A stretch of DNA of 64,000 nt from Streptomyces noursei (GCF_016917755.1 NZ_CP070326.1:806001-870000); one strand, 5' to 3'. Positions 1-9,286 are shown, counted from the first letter of the stretch. The notes: generated by a model from the letters alone, not told the origin. Numbers and translations are program-made.

Positions 1-1
1 A

Positions 2-1342
2 GCAGGGCTGCGTACGGGCCGGATCGTGGTGGTCGGCGCCTCACTGGCCGGGTTGCGCGCGGCCGAAGCCCTCCGCGACGAGGGGTTCACCGGGGAGCTC
101 ACCCTGATCGGCGCGGAGCCGCACGCGCCGTACGACCGGCCGCCGCTGTCGAAGGGGGTGCTGTCCGGCCGACTGAACTGCGACCACATCGTGCTGCCCC
201 GGGTCCGCAACATCGACGCCCGCTGGCTGCTGGGCACCCCCGCCACCGGGCTGGATGTGCCCGGCCGCCGGGTGGAACTGGCCGACGGGCGGGGCGTGGC
301 GTACGACCGGCTGCTGATCGCCACCGGCACCCGGGCACGCCCCTGGCCCGTGCAGACCGGCGGCCGTCTGGACGGCGTCCATGTGCTGCGCACCCGCGAG
401 GACGCCGAGCGGCTGCGCGGCGCACTGGTGGCCGGACCCTCCCGGGTGCTGGTCATCGGCGCGGGCTTCACCGGTGGCGAAGTCACCTCCAGCTGCCGGG
501 AGTTGGGGCTTGCGGTGACGGTGACACAGCGCAGCGCGACGCCATTGGCCAGTGCGTTGGGCGGGGTGATCGGCCGGGCCGCCGCCGACTGGTACCGCGA
601 GGCCGGGGTGGACCTGCGGCCGCACACCACGGTCCGCACCCTGGAAGGCCATCCGTCCGGCCGGTTGCGCCGGGCGGTGCTGTCCGACGGCACGACGGTG
701 GACGCCGAGGTGGCTGTCGTCGCCACCGGCGCCCTGGCCAACACCGAGTGGCTGGCCGGCTCGGGGCTCGCCGCCGACCACCGGGGCGTGGTGAGCGACG
801 CCGGCTGCCGGGCCCTGACCGCCGACGGCAGGCCGGTCGAGGACGTCTTCGTCGCCGGTGACGTCGCCCGCTGGCCGCACCCCCGCTACCCCGGGCAGCT
901 CATGCGCCTGGACCACTGGGACAACGCCGTCGCCCAGGCACACACCGCAGCACACAACATCACCCACGGCCCGGGCGAGCAGCTCGTCCACCGGCCGCTG
1001 CCCGCCTTCTGGTCCCAGCAGTTCGGCCGCTACCTCAAGTCCATCGGCGTGCCGGCCCTCGCCGACCAGGTCGTCGTCACCCAAGGCTCCCTCGACCGAC
1101 GGCAGTTCGTCGCCACCTACGGCCTGCACGGCAGGCTGGTCGGCGCCGTGGCGGTCGACTCCCCCCGCGTGCTGGACGGCTACGCGGCCCTCGTCGAAGC
1201 CGGTGCGCCGTTCCCGCCGGTGCTGGGCGCCACCGACGGCCCGGCCCACCTCGACCCCGTCGACGCCGCATTCCCCGGCCGCGCTGCCGGCAGCACCCCG
1301 GACCACGCCCTCAGCGCGCCGGCCCCGACCGCACACCGGTGA
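2..1342 (+). CDS. FAD-dependent ferredoxin reductase, 5' end outside window
   Basis: Likely moves electrons from NAD(P)H through FAD to a ferredoxin that serves the P450 just downstream. The frame is open to the window edge. It reads RIVVVGASLAGLRAAEAL, the first dinucleotide-binding GxGxxG-type motif, so the true start is probably a few codons outside. The first start codon inside is GTG at 26. A second Rossmann motif, VLVIGAGFTGGEV, lies near residue 150, and the C-terminal FAD contact VEDVFVAGDVARWP is typical of class I ferredoxin reductases (pyridine nucleotide-disulfide fold). Length of about 440 aa fits the family. The stop lies 13 bases before the P450 start, so the two form an operon. 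A ferredoxin gene may lie upstream, which cannot be seen. Confidence 0.88.
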   Translation, partial: AGLRTGRIVVVGASLAGLRAAEALRDEGFTGELTLIGAEPHAPYDRPPLSKGVLSGRLNCDHIVLPRVRNIDARWLLGTPATGLDVPGRRVELADGRGVAYDRLLIATGTRARPWPVQTGGRLDGVHVLRTREDAERLRGALVAGPSRVLVIGAGFTGGEVTSSCRELGLAVTVTQRSATPLASALGGVIGRAAADWYREAGVDLRPHTTVRTLEGHPSGRLRRAVLSDGTTVDAEVAVVATGALANTEWLAGSGLAADHRGVVSDAGCRALTADGRPVEDVFVAGDVARWPHPRYPGQLMRLDHWDNAVAQAHTAAHNITHGPGEQLVHRPLPAFWSQQFGRYLKSIGVPALADQVVVTQGSLDRRQFVATYGLHGRLVGAVAVDSPRVLDGYAALVEAGAPFPPVLGATDGPAHLDPVDAAFPGRAAGSTPDHALSAPAPTAHR

Positions 1343-1355
1343 ACGGAGAGCTCCC

Positions 1356-2582
1356 ATGACGACAGCCACCACCCCCTCGGCCACCGACCTGTTCGCCCGG
1401 GCCCTGCGGTACGAGAACCGCGCCGATCCCTACCCGCACTACGCCCGGATGCTCCGGCACCCGGTCGCGCGCATGGACGACGGCTCCTGGCTGATCAGCG
1501 GCTACCAGGAGATCCGGCAGCTGCTGCACGACCCGCGCAGCAGCGCCGACCGGCTCGACCCGCAGAACAAGGCCCCCAAGGCCGCCCGGAGCCTGCTCCT
1601 CCAGGACCCGCCCCGCCACGACCAACTGCGCCGCGTGGTCACCCAGGAGTTCATCCCGCGGATCATGGGCATGCGCGACCACCTCGGCGAACTGGTCGCC
1701 CGGCTCCTCGACGCCCACACCGGCACCGGGCCCGGCCAACTCGACGTCGTCGCCGATCTGGCCTACCCGCTGCCGGTCACGGTGATCTGCGAACTGCTCG
1801 GCGTGCCCCGCGAGGACGAGCCCCTCTTCGGCAGCCTCGCCCGCCGACTCACCCGGGGCCTGGACCCCGTCGACACCCAGACCGAAGAAGAGCTGCGCGA
1901 ACTCGACGAAGCCCGCGGCGAGTTGATCAACTACCTCGAAGGGCTCATCACCCAGCGCCGCACCAGCCCCGGCGACGACCTGCTGTCCGGCCTGATGTTC
2001 CACCCGGACCCCGACCAGGTGATGGACCCGATACAGCTACGCGTCACGCTCGGCCTGCTGCTGATCGCCGGTCACGAAACCACCGTCAACCTGATCGCCA
2101 ACGGCACCCTCGCCCTGCTGCGCAACCCCGACGTCCTCGCCCGGCTGCGCACCGACCCCGACCTGGCCACCCCGCTGGTCGAGGAGGTGCTGCGCTACGA
2201 CCCGCCCGTGCAGATGTCCGGCCGCAGCGCCCTGGCCGACATCGACATCGCCGGCACCACCATCCCCAAGGGCTCCCGCATCCGCCTGATGCTCGCCGCG
2301 GGCAACCGCGACGCCAACCGCTTCGCCGATCCCGACCTGTTCGTCCCCGACCGTCGCGACAACGCCCACCTCGGCTTCGGCGGCGGCATCCACTACTGCA
2401 TCGGCGCCACCCTCGCCCGAGCCGAAGCACAGATAGCGCTCGCCGCCATCGCCCGCAGGCTCCAGTCGCCGCGCCTGGTCACCGACCCGCCGCCGTACCG
2501 GGAGAACGCCATCCTGCGCGGCCCGGAGCACCTCGTGGTCGCCTTCGAACGCCTCGCACCGGACAGCGCACCCGCCGCCTGA
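1356..2582 (+). CDS. cytochrome P450 monooxygenase
   Basis: A 408-residue soluble bacterial P450. Family hallmarks are all present: the I-helix AGHETT near residue 238 (acid-alcohol pair for oxygen activation), the K-helix ExxR in EEVLRY, and the heme-thiolate loop FGGGIHYCIG with the Cys near residue 348. The ATG at 1356 follows a GGAGAG ribosome-binding site, and the reductase gene ends 13 bases earlier, so the pair is a P450-reductase operon. The substrate cannot be told from sequence; the architecture is like CYP105/CYP107-type hydroxylases of secondary metabolism or xenobiotics. A strong hairpin follows the stop. Confidence 0.93.
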   Translation: MTTATTPSATDLFARALRYENRADPYPHYARMLRHPVARMDDGSWLISGYQEIRQLLHDPRSSADRLDPQNKAPKAARSLLLQDPPRHDQLRRVVTQEFIPRIMGMRDHLGELVARLLDAHTGTGPGQLDVVADLAYPLPVTVICELLGVPREDEPLFGSLARRLTRGLDPVDTQTEEELRELDEARGELINYLEGLITQRRTSPGDDLLSGLMFHPDPDQVMDPIQLRVTLGLLLIAGHETTVNLIANGTLALLRNPDVLARLRTDPDLATPLVEEVLRYDPPVQMSGRSALADIDIAGTTIPKGSRIRLMLAAGNRDANRFADPDLFVPDRRDNAHLGFGGGIHYCIGATLARAEAQIALAAIARRLQSPRLVTDPPPYRENAILRGPEHLVVAFERLAPDSAPAA

Positions 2583-2597
2583 GCCAGCGCGGTTGCT

Positions 2598-2634
2598 GAG
2601 GGGCGGCGGCCCGGCGGGCGAACCGCCGCCCCTC
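2598..2634. terminator. hairpin terminator between convergent genes
   Basis: Perfect 12-bp stem GAGGGGCGGCGG / CCGCCGCCCCTC with a 13-base loop. It sits between the P450 stop and the end of the convergent protease gene, whose stop codon it overlaps. It can serve both strands. No U-tract, as is usual in Streptomyces. Confidence 0.75.
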
Positions 2635-4912
2635 ACACCGGTGCCACCCGGCGCCGCCCACGATCGCGCAACGCGGTCCACACCGGGATGAGCAGCACGG
2701 CCAGGCCCGCGGTCCAGGCCATGACGAGCGGTGTCGCCGACACCGCGAACGCCACGTCGGGCACCACACGGCAGGCGGCGTGACCGGTGCCCCACCGTAC
2801 GCAGGCGAAGTGGTCGCGTGCGGTGATGGCGGCCAACGGCACCACCAGCCCCGCGCCGAGGGTGCCGAGAATGCCGTGCAGCGCGCGCAGTTCGCCGCGG
2901 GCGTGGCGCCAGGCGACGACGAAGCCGACAGCGAGCTGCAGCAACACCGCCAACGCCAGCTGATACACGGGGAAGACCGTACCGACCCACGCGATCGGCC
3001 AGGGGACGACCAGGGCACAGAACAGGTGCCACAGCCACAACCCGAGCCCGGCTGCGGCACCGAAGACCACCCCCTGCCCCAGCGCAGCCGAGGAGCGAAG
3101 CCGCGGCGGAGCCAGGAGCGCCGCCGCGTCCTCGGCCGACACGGCCTGGAGCAGGAACCGTTCGGGACCTCCGGCGGACGCCCCGGCACGACGCCGCGCG
3201 GAGAGCCTGGCGCCGAGCCGCGCGGCGAGCGGGAACCCGACCGTGACCACGATCAGAGCGATCACCCACTGCGGCGGGGTGAGTATGAAGGCCGTGGAGT
3301 ACACGTACCCCAGGAAGTCCAGCGGCGTCGGAAAGAGGTTCAGCGGGCGCGGCAGCGACAGCAGCTGGAAGCCCGGGATGCCGGCGGCGTAGACGTGCGC
3401 CAGACAGATGCTCAACAGCACGACGCCGACCGCGCACCCGCCGCCGACCAGCAGCAGCGGACGCCGACCGGCGAGCACCACGGGTGCCCACACCCGGGCC
3501 GTCGCCGCGTTCCACCGGACGAATCCGTAGCCGACCGCCCCGAGGATCAGCCACCACGACAACTGGACCGGCAACGAGTCGGCGACGCCGAGGACCAGCG
3601 CCGTGCTCTGCAACCGATCCCCGAAGGTCCCCATGACGAGCCCGGCCGCCATCGCGAGCCCGGTGCGATGAGCCCCCTCCCACCGGCCGCGGTTCAACCG
3701 TGCGGCCAGCACCGCATGCCAGATGCCCATCGCCACGCCACCGCCGAGCACGACGGAGGGGAGGGCGGCGGTCAGCGGGTTGCCGCGGCCCGTGAGGCGG
3801 GCGGCCTCCTCCGTCCACTGCGCTATCCGCTCGTAGACGAGTGAGCAGGTCAGGGCCAGCCCGAACGCCTCCCAGGGGCCGAAGCCGAACAGCAGCCGGG
3901 TGTCGCCCAGGGCCGCCAGCCGCTTCTCCGCCGGGGGATGCGGGCGCAGGAAGGGCGGCAGACGATGCCCGACCGGCCGGCGACCATGCTGAGCGGCCAG
4001 CACGCGGCGCAGCGAGGAGGCGCCGCGGGTCCACACGGCGACCCGGGCGTCCGCGTACAACTCGCGGCTGCGCAGCACCGCGGTGCTGGTGACGGCGACG
4101 GTGGCCGCCAGTGCGCACTGGGCGAGGATCTGCAGCAGCTGGAAGACCGCCAGCCCGCTCGACGGCAGCAACAGCCAGCCGACCAGCAGCGCGAAGGGCG
4201 CGGTGACGGCGACCGGAATCGCGACGGCCACGATGAACAGCCGGTAGCAGATCAGCGTGACGAAGGCGATGTCCACGTCCCGGTTGCGCAGGTGCGCCAG
4301 TTCGTGCAGCACGATCGCGCGAAATGCCTCGGGATCCCGCCGGTGCAGCTGCAGCAGTCCGGCACTGAGCATCACCTGGCGCCGCCCTACCCGGCCGAAG
4401 GCGAGCCCACTGGGTTCCTGGACGCGCCAGTCGACGACGAAGCACACCCGGCAGCGCAGCTCGGCCACCGCGACCAACTCGTCGAGTGTGCGCCGGATGT
4501 CGGCGAGTCCGTCGACCGGCAACGGCCGCAGGCGGCGCCGGCGGATCCGGTAGGCCGGCAGCAGCCAGTAGACGACGCCGATGGCCAGCCACAGTGTCGC
4601 CAGGGCCGCCAGTTCCAGCACGGTCTCGTGGCCGAAGCCCGGCTGCGGGCACGCGCGGGCGAACTTCCCGGGGTCGGTCGCCGTGTCGCGGATGTGTCCG
4701 GCGGCGCAGGTGAGGCCCCCGGTGAGGCTGCCGATATCGCCGCCGAGCCCGAAGTACGCCGCGATGCCGACCGACCCGCCCAACTCCGCCGCCATGGCCG
4801 TGGAGGTGCTCAGGATCAGCAACGCGAACCGCAGCGACGTCCCCGACGGCATCCGAAACGGATGCGGCATGCCCACGGCGGCGCCGACCGCGGGGGCCGA
4901 CGCGGCGCTCAT
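2633..4912 (-). CDS. M48-family membrane metallopeptidase
   Basis: 759-residue integral membrane protein with the zinc-protease signature HELAHL near residue 200, in the context AIVLHELAHLRNRDVDIAF, as in HtpX/BlaR-like M48 peptidases. Several hydrophobic segments flank the catalytic part, and a long C-terminal half holds many more membrane spans. It is therefore much longer than HtpX (about 290 aa) and resembles the large actinobacterial M48 membrane proteins of unknown substrate. The ATG at 4912 overlaps the stop of the upstream gene by four bases (ATGA), so translation is coupled. Role inferred: membrane protein quality control or regulated proteolysis. Confidence 0.85.
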   Translation of the reverse strand: MSAASAPAVGAAVGMPHPFRMPSGTSLRFALLILSTSTAMAAELGGSVGIAAYFGLGGDIGSLTGGLTCAAGHIRDTATDPGKFARACPQPGFGHETVLELAALATLWLAIGVVYWLLPAYRIRRRRLRPLPVDGLADIRRTLDELVAVAELRCRVCFVVDWRVQEPSGLAFGRVGRRQVMLSAGLLQLHRRDPEAFRAIVLHELAHLRNRDVDIAFVTLICYRLFIVAVAIPVAVTAPFALLVGWLLLPSSGLAVFQLLQILAQCALAATVAVTSTAVLRSRELYADARVAVWTRGASSLRRVLAAQHGRRPVGHRLPPFLRPHPPAEKRLAALGDTRLLFGFGPWEAFGLALTCSLVYERIAQWTEEAARLTGRGNPLTAALPSVVLGGGVAMGIWHAVLAARLNRGRWEGAHRTGLAMAAGLVMGTFGDRLQSTALVLGVADSLPVQLSWWLILGAVGYGFVRWNAATARVWAPVVLAGRRPLLLVGGGCAVGVVLLSICLAHVYAAGIPGFQLLSLPRPLNLFPTPLDFLGYVYSTAFILTPPQWVIALIVVTVGFPLAARLGARLSARRRAGASAGGPERFLLQAVSAEDAAALLAPPRLRSSAALGQGVVFGAAAGLGLWLWHLFCALVVPWPIAWVGTVFPVYQLALAVLLQLAVGFVVAWRHARGELRALHGILGTLGAGLVVPLAAITARDHFACVRWGTGHAACRVVPDVAFAVSATPLVMAWTAGLAVLLIPVWTALRDRGRRRVAPV

Positions 4913-5466
4913 GAGGTGGTCTCCTCCTCGCCGGGAGCCGGCGGCGCCTGCATCCCACCGACGATGGCGTCCGCCAGCAGCTCCGCCTGCGCGGGCGGCA
5001 GCCCCAGGGCGATGGCCCGGTCGTAGGCGACCCGCCGCAGCCGCACCGACTCCTCGGCCCGGGAGGGCGCCCCGCCGTTCTGCTCCACGGCGGGTACGGC
5101 GCCGGGCGCGGCGAACGGATTGGCCCCGCCGCCACCACCGTCACCATCACCGCCACCGCCGCGCCGCCCCAGGCGCCACCAGCCCCGTCGGCGTTCCCGG
5201 CGCAGGACATCGGTGGCGATGTTCCCGGCCACGGCCGACGCGACCGGCAGCGCGAACTGGGTCAGCGTCCCGATGACCACGGCGTCGATGCCGATCCCCA
5301 GCGGCTCCTGGCGAACCTTCCGGTCCCCCCGTCTCGGATCGTCGAAGTACGCCTCGGCCGTCTCCTCGAAGAGCGCCAACTCCTCCGGCGCCAACCGCCG
5401 TACGGCCTCCCGCGCCAAGTCCCGGGCACGTTGTGTCCCGTCGTCCCTGACCGCACCCATCGACAT
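4909..5466 (-). CDS. hypothetical Gly/Asp-rich membrane-associated protein coupled to M48 protease
   Basis: About 185 residues, no family recognised. The N-terminal half is charged and helical (AREAVRRLAPEELALFEETA). It is followed by one hydrophobic stretch (VVIGTLTQFALPVASAVAG) and then a low-complexity linker of Gly and Asp (near GGGGDGDGGGGG). The C-terminus reads RAIALGLPPAQAELLADAIVGG. An ATG at 5466 preceded by GGGAGACGGGGG is preferred over a TTG at 5514; ATG at 5460 is also possible. Its TGA overlaps the protease ATG. The tight coupling suggests a partner, adaptor or substrate of the protease (inference). Confidence 0.7.
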   Translation of the reverse strand: MSMGAVRDDGTQRARDLAREAVRRLAPEELALFEETAEAYFDDPRRGDRKVRQEPLGIGIDAVVIGTLTQFALPVASAVAGNIATDVLRRERRRGWWRLGRRGGGGDGDGGGGGANPFAAPGAVPAVEQNGGAPSRAEESVRLRRVAYDRAIALGLPPAQAELLADAIVGGMQAPPAPGEEETTS

Positions 5467-5618
5467 CCCCCGTCTCCCGCTCCACTGCCTCGCCGTCCGA
5501 GTATCGATCCCCAACTCGCCTCGCGGTCAAGCCTTTTGCGCACCGCACACAACGGCATCGCGACCGGCCGTATCCGGAGAGCGGACTGCCCGCCCGAAGC
5601 CGGGGGAAGTGCATCCCG

Positions 5619-6359
5619 GTGACGAAACGACCGACGAACGACGCAGCGATCCAACAGTGGAACCGCATTCCCCGCGAGGCGATGGAGGCGATGGAGCCCG
5701 ACGGCGACTTCGCCAAACGCCACCTGATCAATCCGGTGCTGCTGCGCATGCTCGGCGATGTGCGCGGACGCCGCGTCCTGGACGCCGGGTGCGGGCACGG
5801 CTACTTCAGCCGCATGCTCGCCGCCCGTGGGGCGCACGTCACCGGCGTCGAACCCACCGACGGAATGTTCTCCTACGCACGGGAGAGGGAACAGTCCCTC
5901 GGGCAGGGCATCGGGTACGTCCAGGCCGAGCTGGCCCGGCTGCCGGATCTCGGGGGTCCGTTCGACGCCGTGGTGTGCAGCATGGTGTTGGCCGCCGTCC
6001 CGGACTGGAAGCCGGCCATGCGGGCATGCGTTCAGGCGCTGCGCCCCGGCGGGCTGTTCGTGTTCTCCGTCAACCACCCGGCGTTCGAGCAGCTCCTGAC
6101 GACATGGCGCGCGCACGGCGACTACCGCTTGCATCGCTATCTGGAGGAGTACACCATCCCCCAGACCTATGCCTCGGACTTCCACCGCCCGATCTCGGCC
6201 TACCTCAACGAGCTGGCCGCCCTCGGATGCCGACTGCGCGAACTCGCCGAGCCCGGCCTCGATCCCCGGACGGCACGCGAAGCACAGGACACCACCCCGG
6301 GCATCGAGAGCTACGTCCACCTGCCCAACTTCCTGATCGCCGCCGCCGAACGCCTGTGA
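5619..6359 (+). CDS. class I SAM-dependent methyltransferase
   Basis: 246 residues. Motif I VLDAGCGHGYFSRML with the following acidic loop VTGVEPTDGM marks the SAM-binding Rossmann fold near residues 50-80. VCSMVLAAVPDW and LRPGGLFVFSVNHPAF correspond to later core strands. GTG start at 5619 behind GGGGGAAG. The methyl acceptor is unknown; the fold belongs to the UbiE/small-molecule methyltransferase group. It is divergent from the Gly-rich gene and convergent with the SDR gene, so it is probably its own transcript. Confidence 0.85.
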   Translation: MTKRPTNDAAIQQWNRIPREAMEAMEPDGDFAKRHLINPVLLRMLGDVRGRRVLDAGCGHGYFSRMLAARGAHVTGVEPTDGMFSYAREREQSLGQGIGYVQAELARLPDLGGPFDAVVCSMVLAAVPDWKPAMRACVQALRPGGLFVFSVNHPAFEQLLTTWRAHGDYRLHRYLEEYTIPQTYASDFHRPISAYLNELAALGCRLRELAEPGLDPRTAREAQDTTPGIESYVHLPNFLIAAAERL

Positions 6360-6441
6360 GGCAGGACGTGCGGAGCCCCGGCCGTTCCGCGCGAGCGGTT
6401 CGCCGACGCGGCACAGGTCCGGTCGCGAGGCTCCTCGTCTG

Positions 6442-7203
6442 TCACAGGGAACGGGTGGCGCCCCCGTCGATGTGGATCATGCTGCCGGTGGTGTAAGAGG
6501 CCACCGGTGACAGCACCACGGCGGCCAGACGGCCGAATTCCTCGGGGGTGCCGTACCGGCGGAGCGGTATGTCGGCGGTTCGTCGGGCACGTGTCTGCTG
6601 GGGGTCGTCGGTGGCCCGTTCGAGCTGGGTGAGGCGGTCGGTGGCGAGGGAGCCGACCACGAAGCCGTTGACCCTGATGCCGCGCGGGCCCAGTTCGTCG
6701 GCCAGGGTCTTCGCGGCCATGGCGAGCCCTGGACGGAGCCCGTTGGACACGCTCATGTTCGGCCAGGGGGACTTCACGGACAGCGAGAGGACGAAGCCGA
6801 TGGAGCCTCCCTCGGGGAGGATCGGGGCAGCCGCGCGTGCGACGCGCAGGGCGCCGAGGAAGACGGACTCGAAGGACTCTCGCCACTGGGTGTCGGTGAT
6901 GGTGGTGAGGGGGCCGGTCGGGGGCCCGCCCACGCTGATCAGAACGCCGTCCAGGCGTCCGTGGCGTTGCAGTGCGGCCGCGGTCATCCGGTCGGCCGCT
7001 TCGGGGTCGGCGTTGTCGGCGACCAGGCCCGTCGCGTGGTCGGGGCCGCCCAGCTCCGCGACGGCCTGGTCCACCGCTTCCTGGCTGCGCGAGGAGACGA
7101 CCACCCGGGCCCCCTCCGCGGTGAGGGCTCGCGCGGCTGCCAGTCCAAGTCCCCTGGTCCCTCCCGTGACCAGGAATACCTTGTCGTCGATCATCAGGTC
7201 CAT
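6442..7203 (-). CDS. SDR-family oxidoreductase with atypical catalytic residues
   Basis: 253 residues, classical SDR length. The cofactor loop TGGTRGLG is intact near residue 16. The NxGG-type strand reads ISVGGPP, and the C-terminus ends GSMIHIDGGATRSL as in FabG-like enzymes. Aligning the helix before ELGPRGIRVNG places SNGLR where YSASK normally stands, so the catalytic Tyr and Lys are replaced by Ser and Arg. ATG at 7203 is supported by GGAGG eight bases upstream. The missing dyad suggests a non-reductase role or altered chemistry; this is an inference from alignment by eye. Confidence 0.82.
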   Translation of the reverse strand: MDLMIDDKVFLVTGGTRGLGLAAARALTAEGARVVVSSRSQEAVDQAVAELGGPDHATGLVADNADPEAADRMTAAALQRHGRLDGVLISVGGPPTGPLTTITDTQWRESFESVFLGALRVARAAAPILPEGGSIGFVLSLSVKSPWPNMSVSNGLRPGLAMAAKTLADELGPRGIRVNGFVVGSLATDRLTQLERATDDPQQTRARRTADIPLRRYGTPEEFGRLAAVVLSPVASYTTGSMIHIDGGATRSL

Positions 7204-7227
7204 TGGTCGCCACCTCCGTGCTCAAGT

Positions 7228-7246
7228 CGGAACGCCTACCGTTCCG
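7228..7246. promoter_or_regulatory. inverted repeat upstream of the SDR gene
   Basis: Perfect 7-bp arms CGGAACG / CGTTCCG around CCTAC, 25 bases upstream of the SDR start. This is the size of a dimeric repressor site. No regulator gene lies directly beside it except the TetR at 9.3 kb. Confidence 0.5.
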
Positions 7247-7295
7247 TTGGCTGCAACGCGGCGAGTGGCTTCCACATTCCAAACTCGGCGTCTCG

Positions 7296-9188
7296 CTATG
7301 TGAGCGGCTGAATGGCGGGCGGAGTGTCCCGGCCCGCGGACGCCAGGATGGCCGCGCCGGCGGGGTCGGCGGCCAGGGCTTCCTCGAATCCGTCCTTCGG
7401 CAGCACCGTGTTCCTCGCGAGGGTGACGCCGCTCGGCGGGGTGTCGGCCTCGGCCGGGTGGTCGTCCCAGAAGTTGTCGAGGAAGGCCACGTTCTCCAAC
7501 GGGGGCGTCACCCGCAGCACGATCGGGGTGTCGCTGCGGTGCACGACGTTGCCCTGCACGGTCACCCAGGCGGCACCGTAGTCGGTGTAGAGGCCGAAGT
7601 TGTAGGGCGTGACGGTGTCGCGGACGACGTTGCCCCGCACCACGGTGCCGTCGGCGTAGCTCGACCCCTGTCTGCCGTTGAGGTAGATGCCGCCGCCGTC
7701 GGCCAGCGCGGTCATGGTGCGGTGGATGAGGTTCCCGGTGACCTGGACCCGGGCGGCCCGACTGCCGCCGGTGACGACGATCCCGCTGTAGGGCACGTCG
7801 TGGATCTCGTTGTGAGCCACCGTCACCTCGCGGGCGTCCATCACCCAGACCGCGGGCGAGCCGTGGTACTCGCGGCCGATGTGGTGTATCAGGTTCTGCC
7901 GGATTTCGGTGCCGGTGCCGGCGGTGACGGTCACGGCGCTTCCGGAGACGTCCTCGATCCGGTTGCCGACGACCGCGTTGGCACGGCCCGGGCCGGCGAA
8001 GCCGATCGCCCCGGCACCGAGATGGGTGAACCCGTTGTCGAGCAGTGCGACCCGGACCGCGGCGGTGAACTCGACGTTGGCCGGCAACAACCGGGGCGCT
8101 GCCGGGATCGTCAAATGCGCTTTCCCTTCGGCGAGTTCGACCTTCTGCAGTTCTCCGCCGGCGTAGTAGGTGTTGGCGAAGAAGTGCAGGAACCCGTGGG
8201 GCCCGTCCGGTTCCGTCCAGCCGGCATGGGAGAAGGTCAGGCCCCGCAGCGTCACGTCGTGCAGGGGGTTCTCCTCGGTCCCCCGGCCGACGACGATCCT
8301 CTCCAGGACCGGGGCGATGATCTCGGCCTCGGCCGGGTCCTCCCCGGGCAGCGGAAGGTAGTGCAGGACGTGGCGGTCGGGGACGCGTCGATCGAGGACG
8401 AAGGTGCCCGGTTCGGTCAGGAAGCTCACGCTGTTCTCCGCCGAGAACGGCCGGGCCAGGCCGTCCCACCGGGCGTCCCGAGAGCCTTCGGGGTGCGCCT
8501 GCTGGTCGCCGACCCAGGTGGCGGAGTAGAGCTCACGGGCCCGGGCGAAGGCGGGCTGGACGAGGGTGACGGTCGTGGAGCGCGCATCGCCGGTGATCTC
8601 GGCGATGCGGCAGCGGGCCTCCGACCACGGGTACACCCATGGGAAGACGAACTCGATGCTCGTCGGGTCCTGCCAGCTCTGCGGATCCGTACTGTCCGTG
8701 ACGTAACCGATCTCGGTTTTCATCACATTGCCGGGGAGTCCGGGGCTGAGCGAGGCCCTGGGCGCCCGCCGGCCGTTCACATACAGCTGCCGGGTCTCCA
8801 ATGAACCCACGTCGGCCCGCCAACTGCCGTCCACCTCGCCGGGCCGCCATCCGGTGATCAACCGGCCGCCGCTGACAACGACCTTCTCCCGCCGGGGAGT
8901 TCCGTAGCCGTGGGCCTGGTAGACGACCCGGTGACCGCCCTCCCCCGAGTCGCCCGCGGCAGCGTCCAGAGTCAAGGGAGCGTCCAGGAAGTACGTTCCG
9001 GCGCGGAGGTTGACCACGAGGTCGGAGCGCAGTGCCGCGGTGCGTGCACGAACGGTCCGCTGCGCGGCGGCGAGGGTGGCGAACGGCTGGTCAAACGTGC
9101 CGGGCCAGGAGTCGCGACCCCAGGGTGCGACGTAGAGCCGATCGGTGCGGTCGGACTGGTCGGGCCGGTCGGACTGGGCGTCGAGCAT
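7296..9188 (-). CDS. right-handed parallel beta-helix repeat protein
   Basis: 630 residues from the ATG at 9188, chosen because GAGGGAAGG precedes it; the frame stays open upstream but is not protein-like. The N-terminal RLYVAPWGRDSWPGTFDQPF is the short domain that opens many beta-helix carbohydrate-active proteins. The C-terminal half carries repeated coil motifs such as NAVVGNRIEDVSGSAVTV, VTVAHNEIHDVPYSGIVV and VQVTGNLIHRTM. The family includes polysaccharide lyases and GH141-like hydrolases. There is no signal peptide, which is odd for a polymer-degrading enzyme and suggests action on imported oligosaccharides or non-classical export. It is divergent from the TetR gene at 9287. Confidence 0.8.
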   Translation of the reverse strand: MLDAQSDRPDQSDRTDRLYVAPWGRDSWPGTFDQPFATLAAAQRTVRARTAALRSDLVVNLRAGTYFLDAPLTLDAAAGDSGEGGHRVVYQAHGYGTPRREKVVVSGGRLITGWRPGEVDGSWRADVGSLETRQLYVNGRRAPRASLSPGLPGNVMKTEIGYVTDSTDPQSWQDPTSIEFVFPWVYPWSEARCRIAEITGDARSTTVTLVQPAFARARELYSATWVGDQQAHPEGSRDARWDGLARPFSAENSVSFLTEPGTFVLDRRVPDRHVLHYLPLPGEDPAEAEIIAPVLERIVVGRGTEENPLHDVTLRGLTFSHAGWTEPDGPHGFLHFFANTYYAGGELQKVELAEGKAHLTIPAAPRLLPANVEFTAAVRVALLDNGFTHLGAGAIGFAGPGRANAVVGNRIEDVSGSAVTVTAGTGTEIRQNLIHHIGREYHGSPAVWVMDAREVTVAHNEIHDVPYSGIVVTGGSRAARVQVTGNLIHRTMTALADGGGIYLNGRQGSSYADGTVVRGNVVRDTVTPYNFGLYTDYGAAWVTVQGNVVHRSDTPIVLRVTPPLENVAFLDNFWDDHPAEADTPPSGVTLARNTVLPKDGFEEALAADPAGAAILASAGRDTPPAIQPLT

Positions 9189-9209
9189 GGACGTACCTTC
9201 CCTCAAGAA

Positions 9210-9244
9210 GTTTATGCCGTACACGGATGGCGTACACCATAAAC
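9210..9244. promoter_or_regulatory. 35-bp palindromic operator, beta-helix / TetR divergent promoter
   Basis: Outer arms GTTTATG and CATAAAC are perfect complements at 9210-9216 and 9238-9244. Inner GTAC blocks at 9219-9222 and 9232-9235 are also symmetric. It lies centrally in the divergent intergenic region and is the obvious binding site for the TetR encoded next door, controlling both genes. Confidence 0.7.
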
Positions 9245-9286
9245 GCCGGGCTAGGGTGGACGTCAAGGATGGGAAGGTGAGTGCGC

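Noticed and set aside
2037..5210. A very long open frame on the minus strand in a different frame from the M48 gene, and similar long antisense frames elsewhere (for example 7203-8804 plus, 60111-61982 minus).
   Set aside because: High GC makes stop codons rare in all frames. These frames are Arg/Pro/Ala/Gly-rich without motifs and lie opposite genes with clear family signatures.
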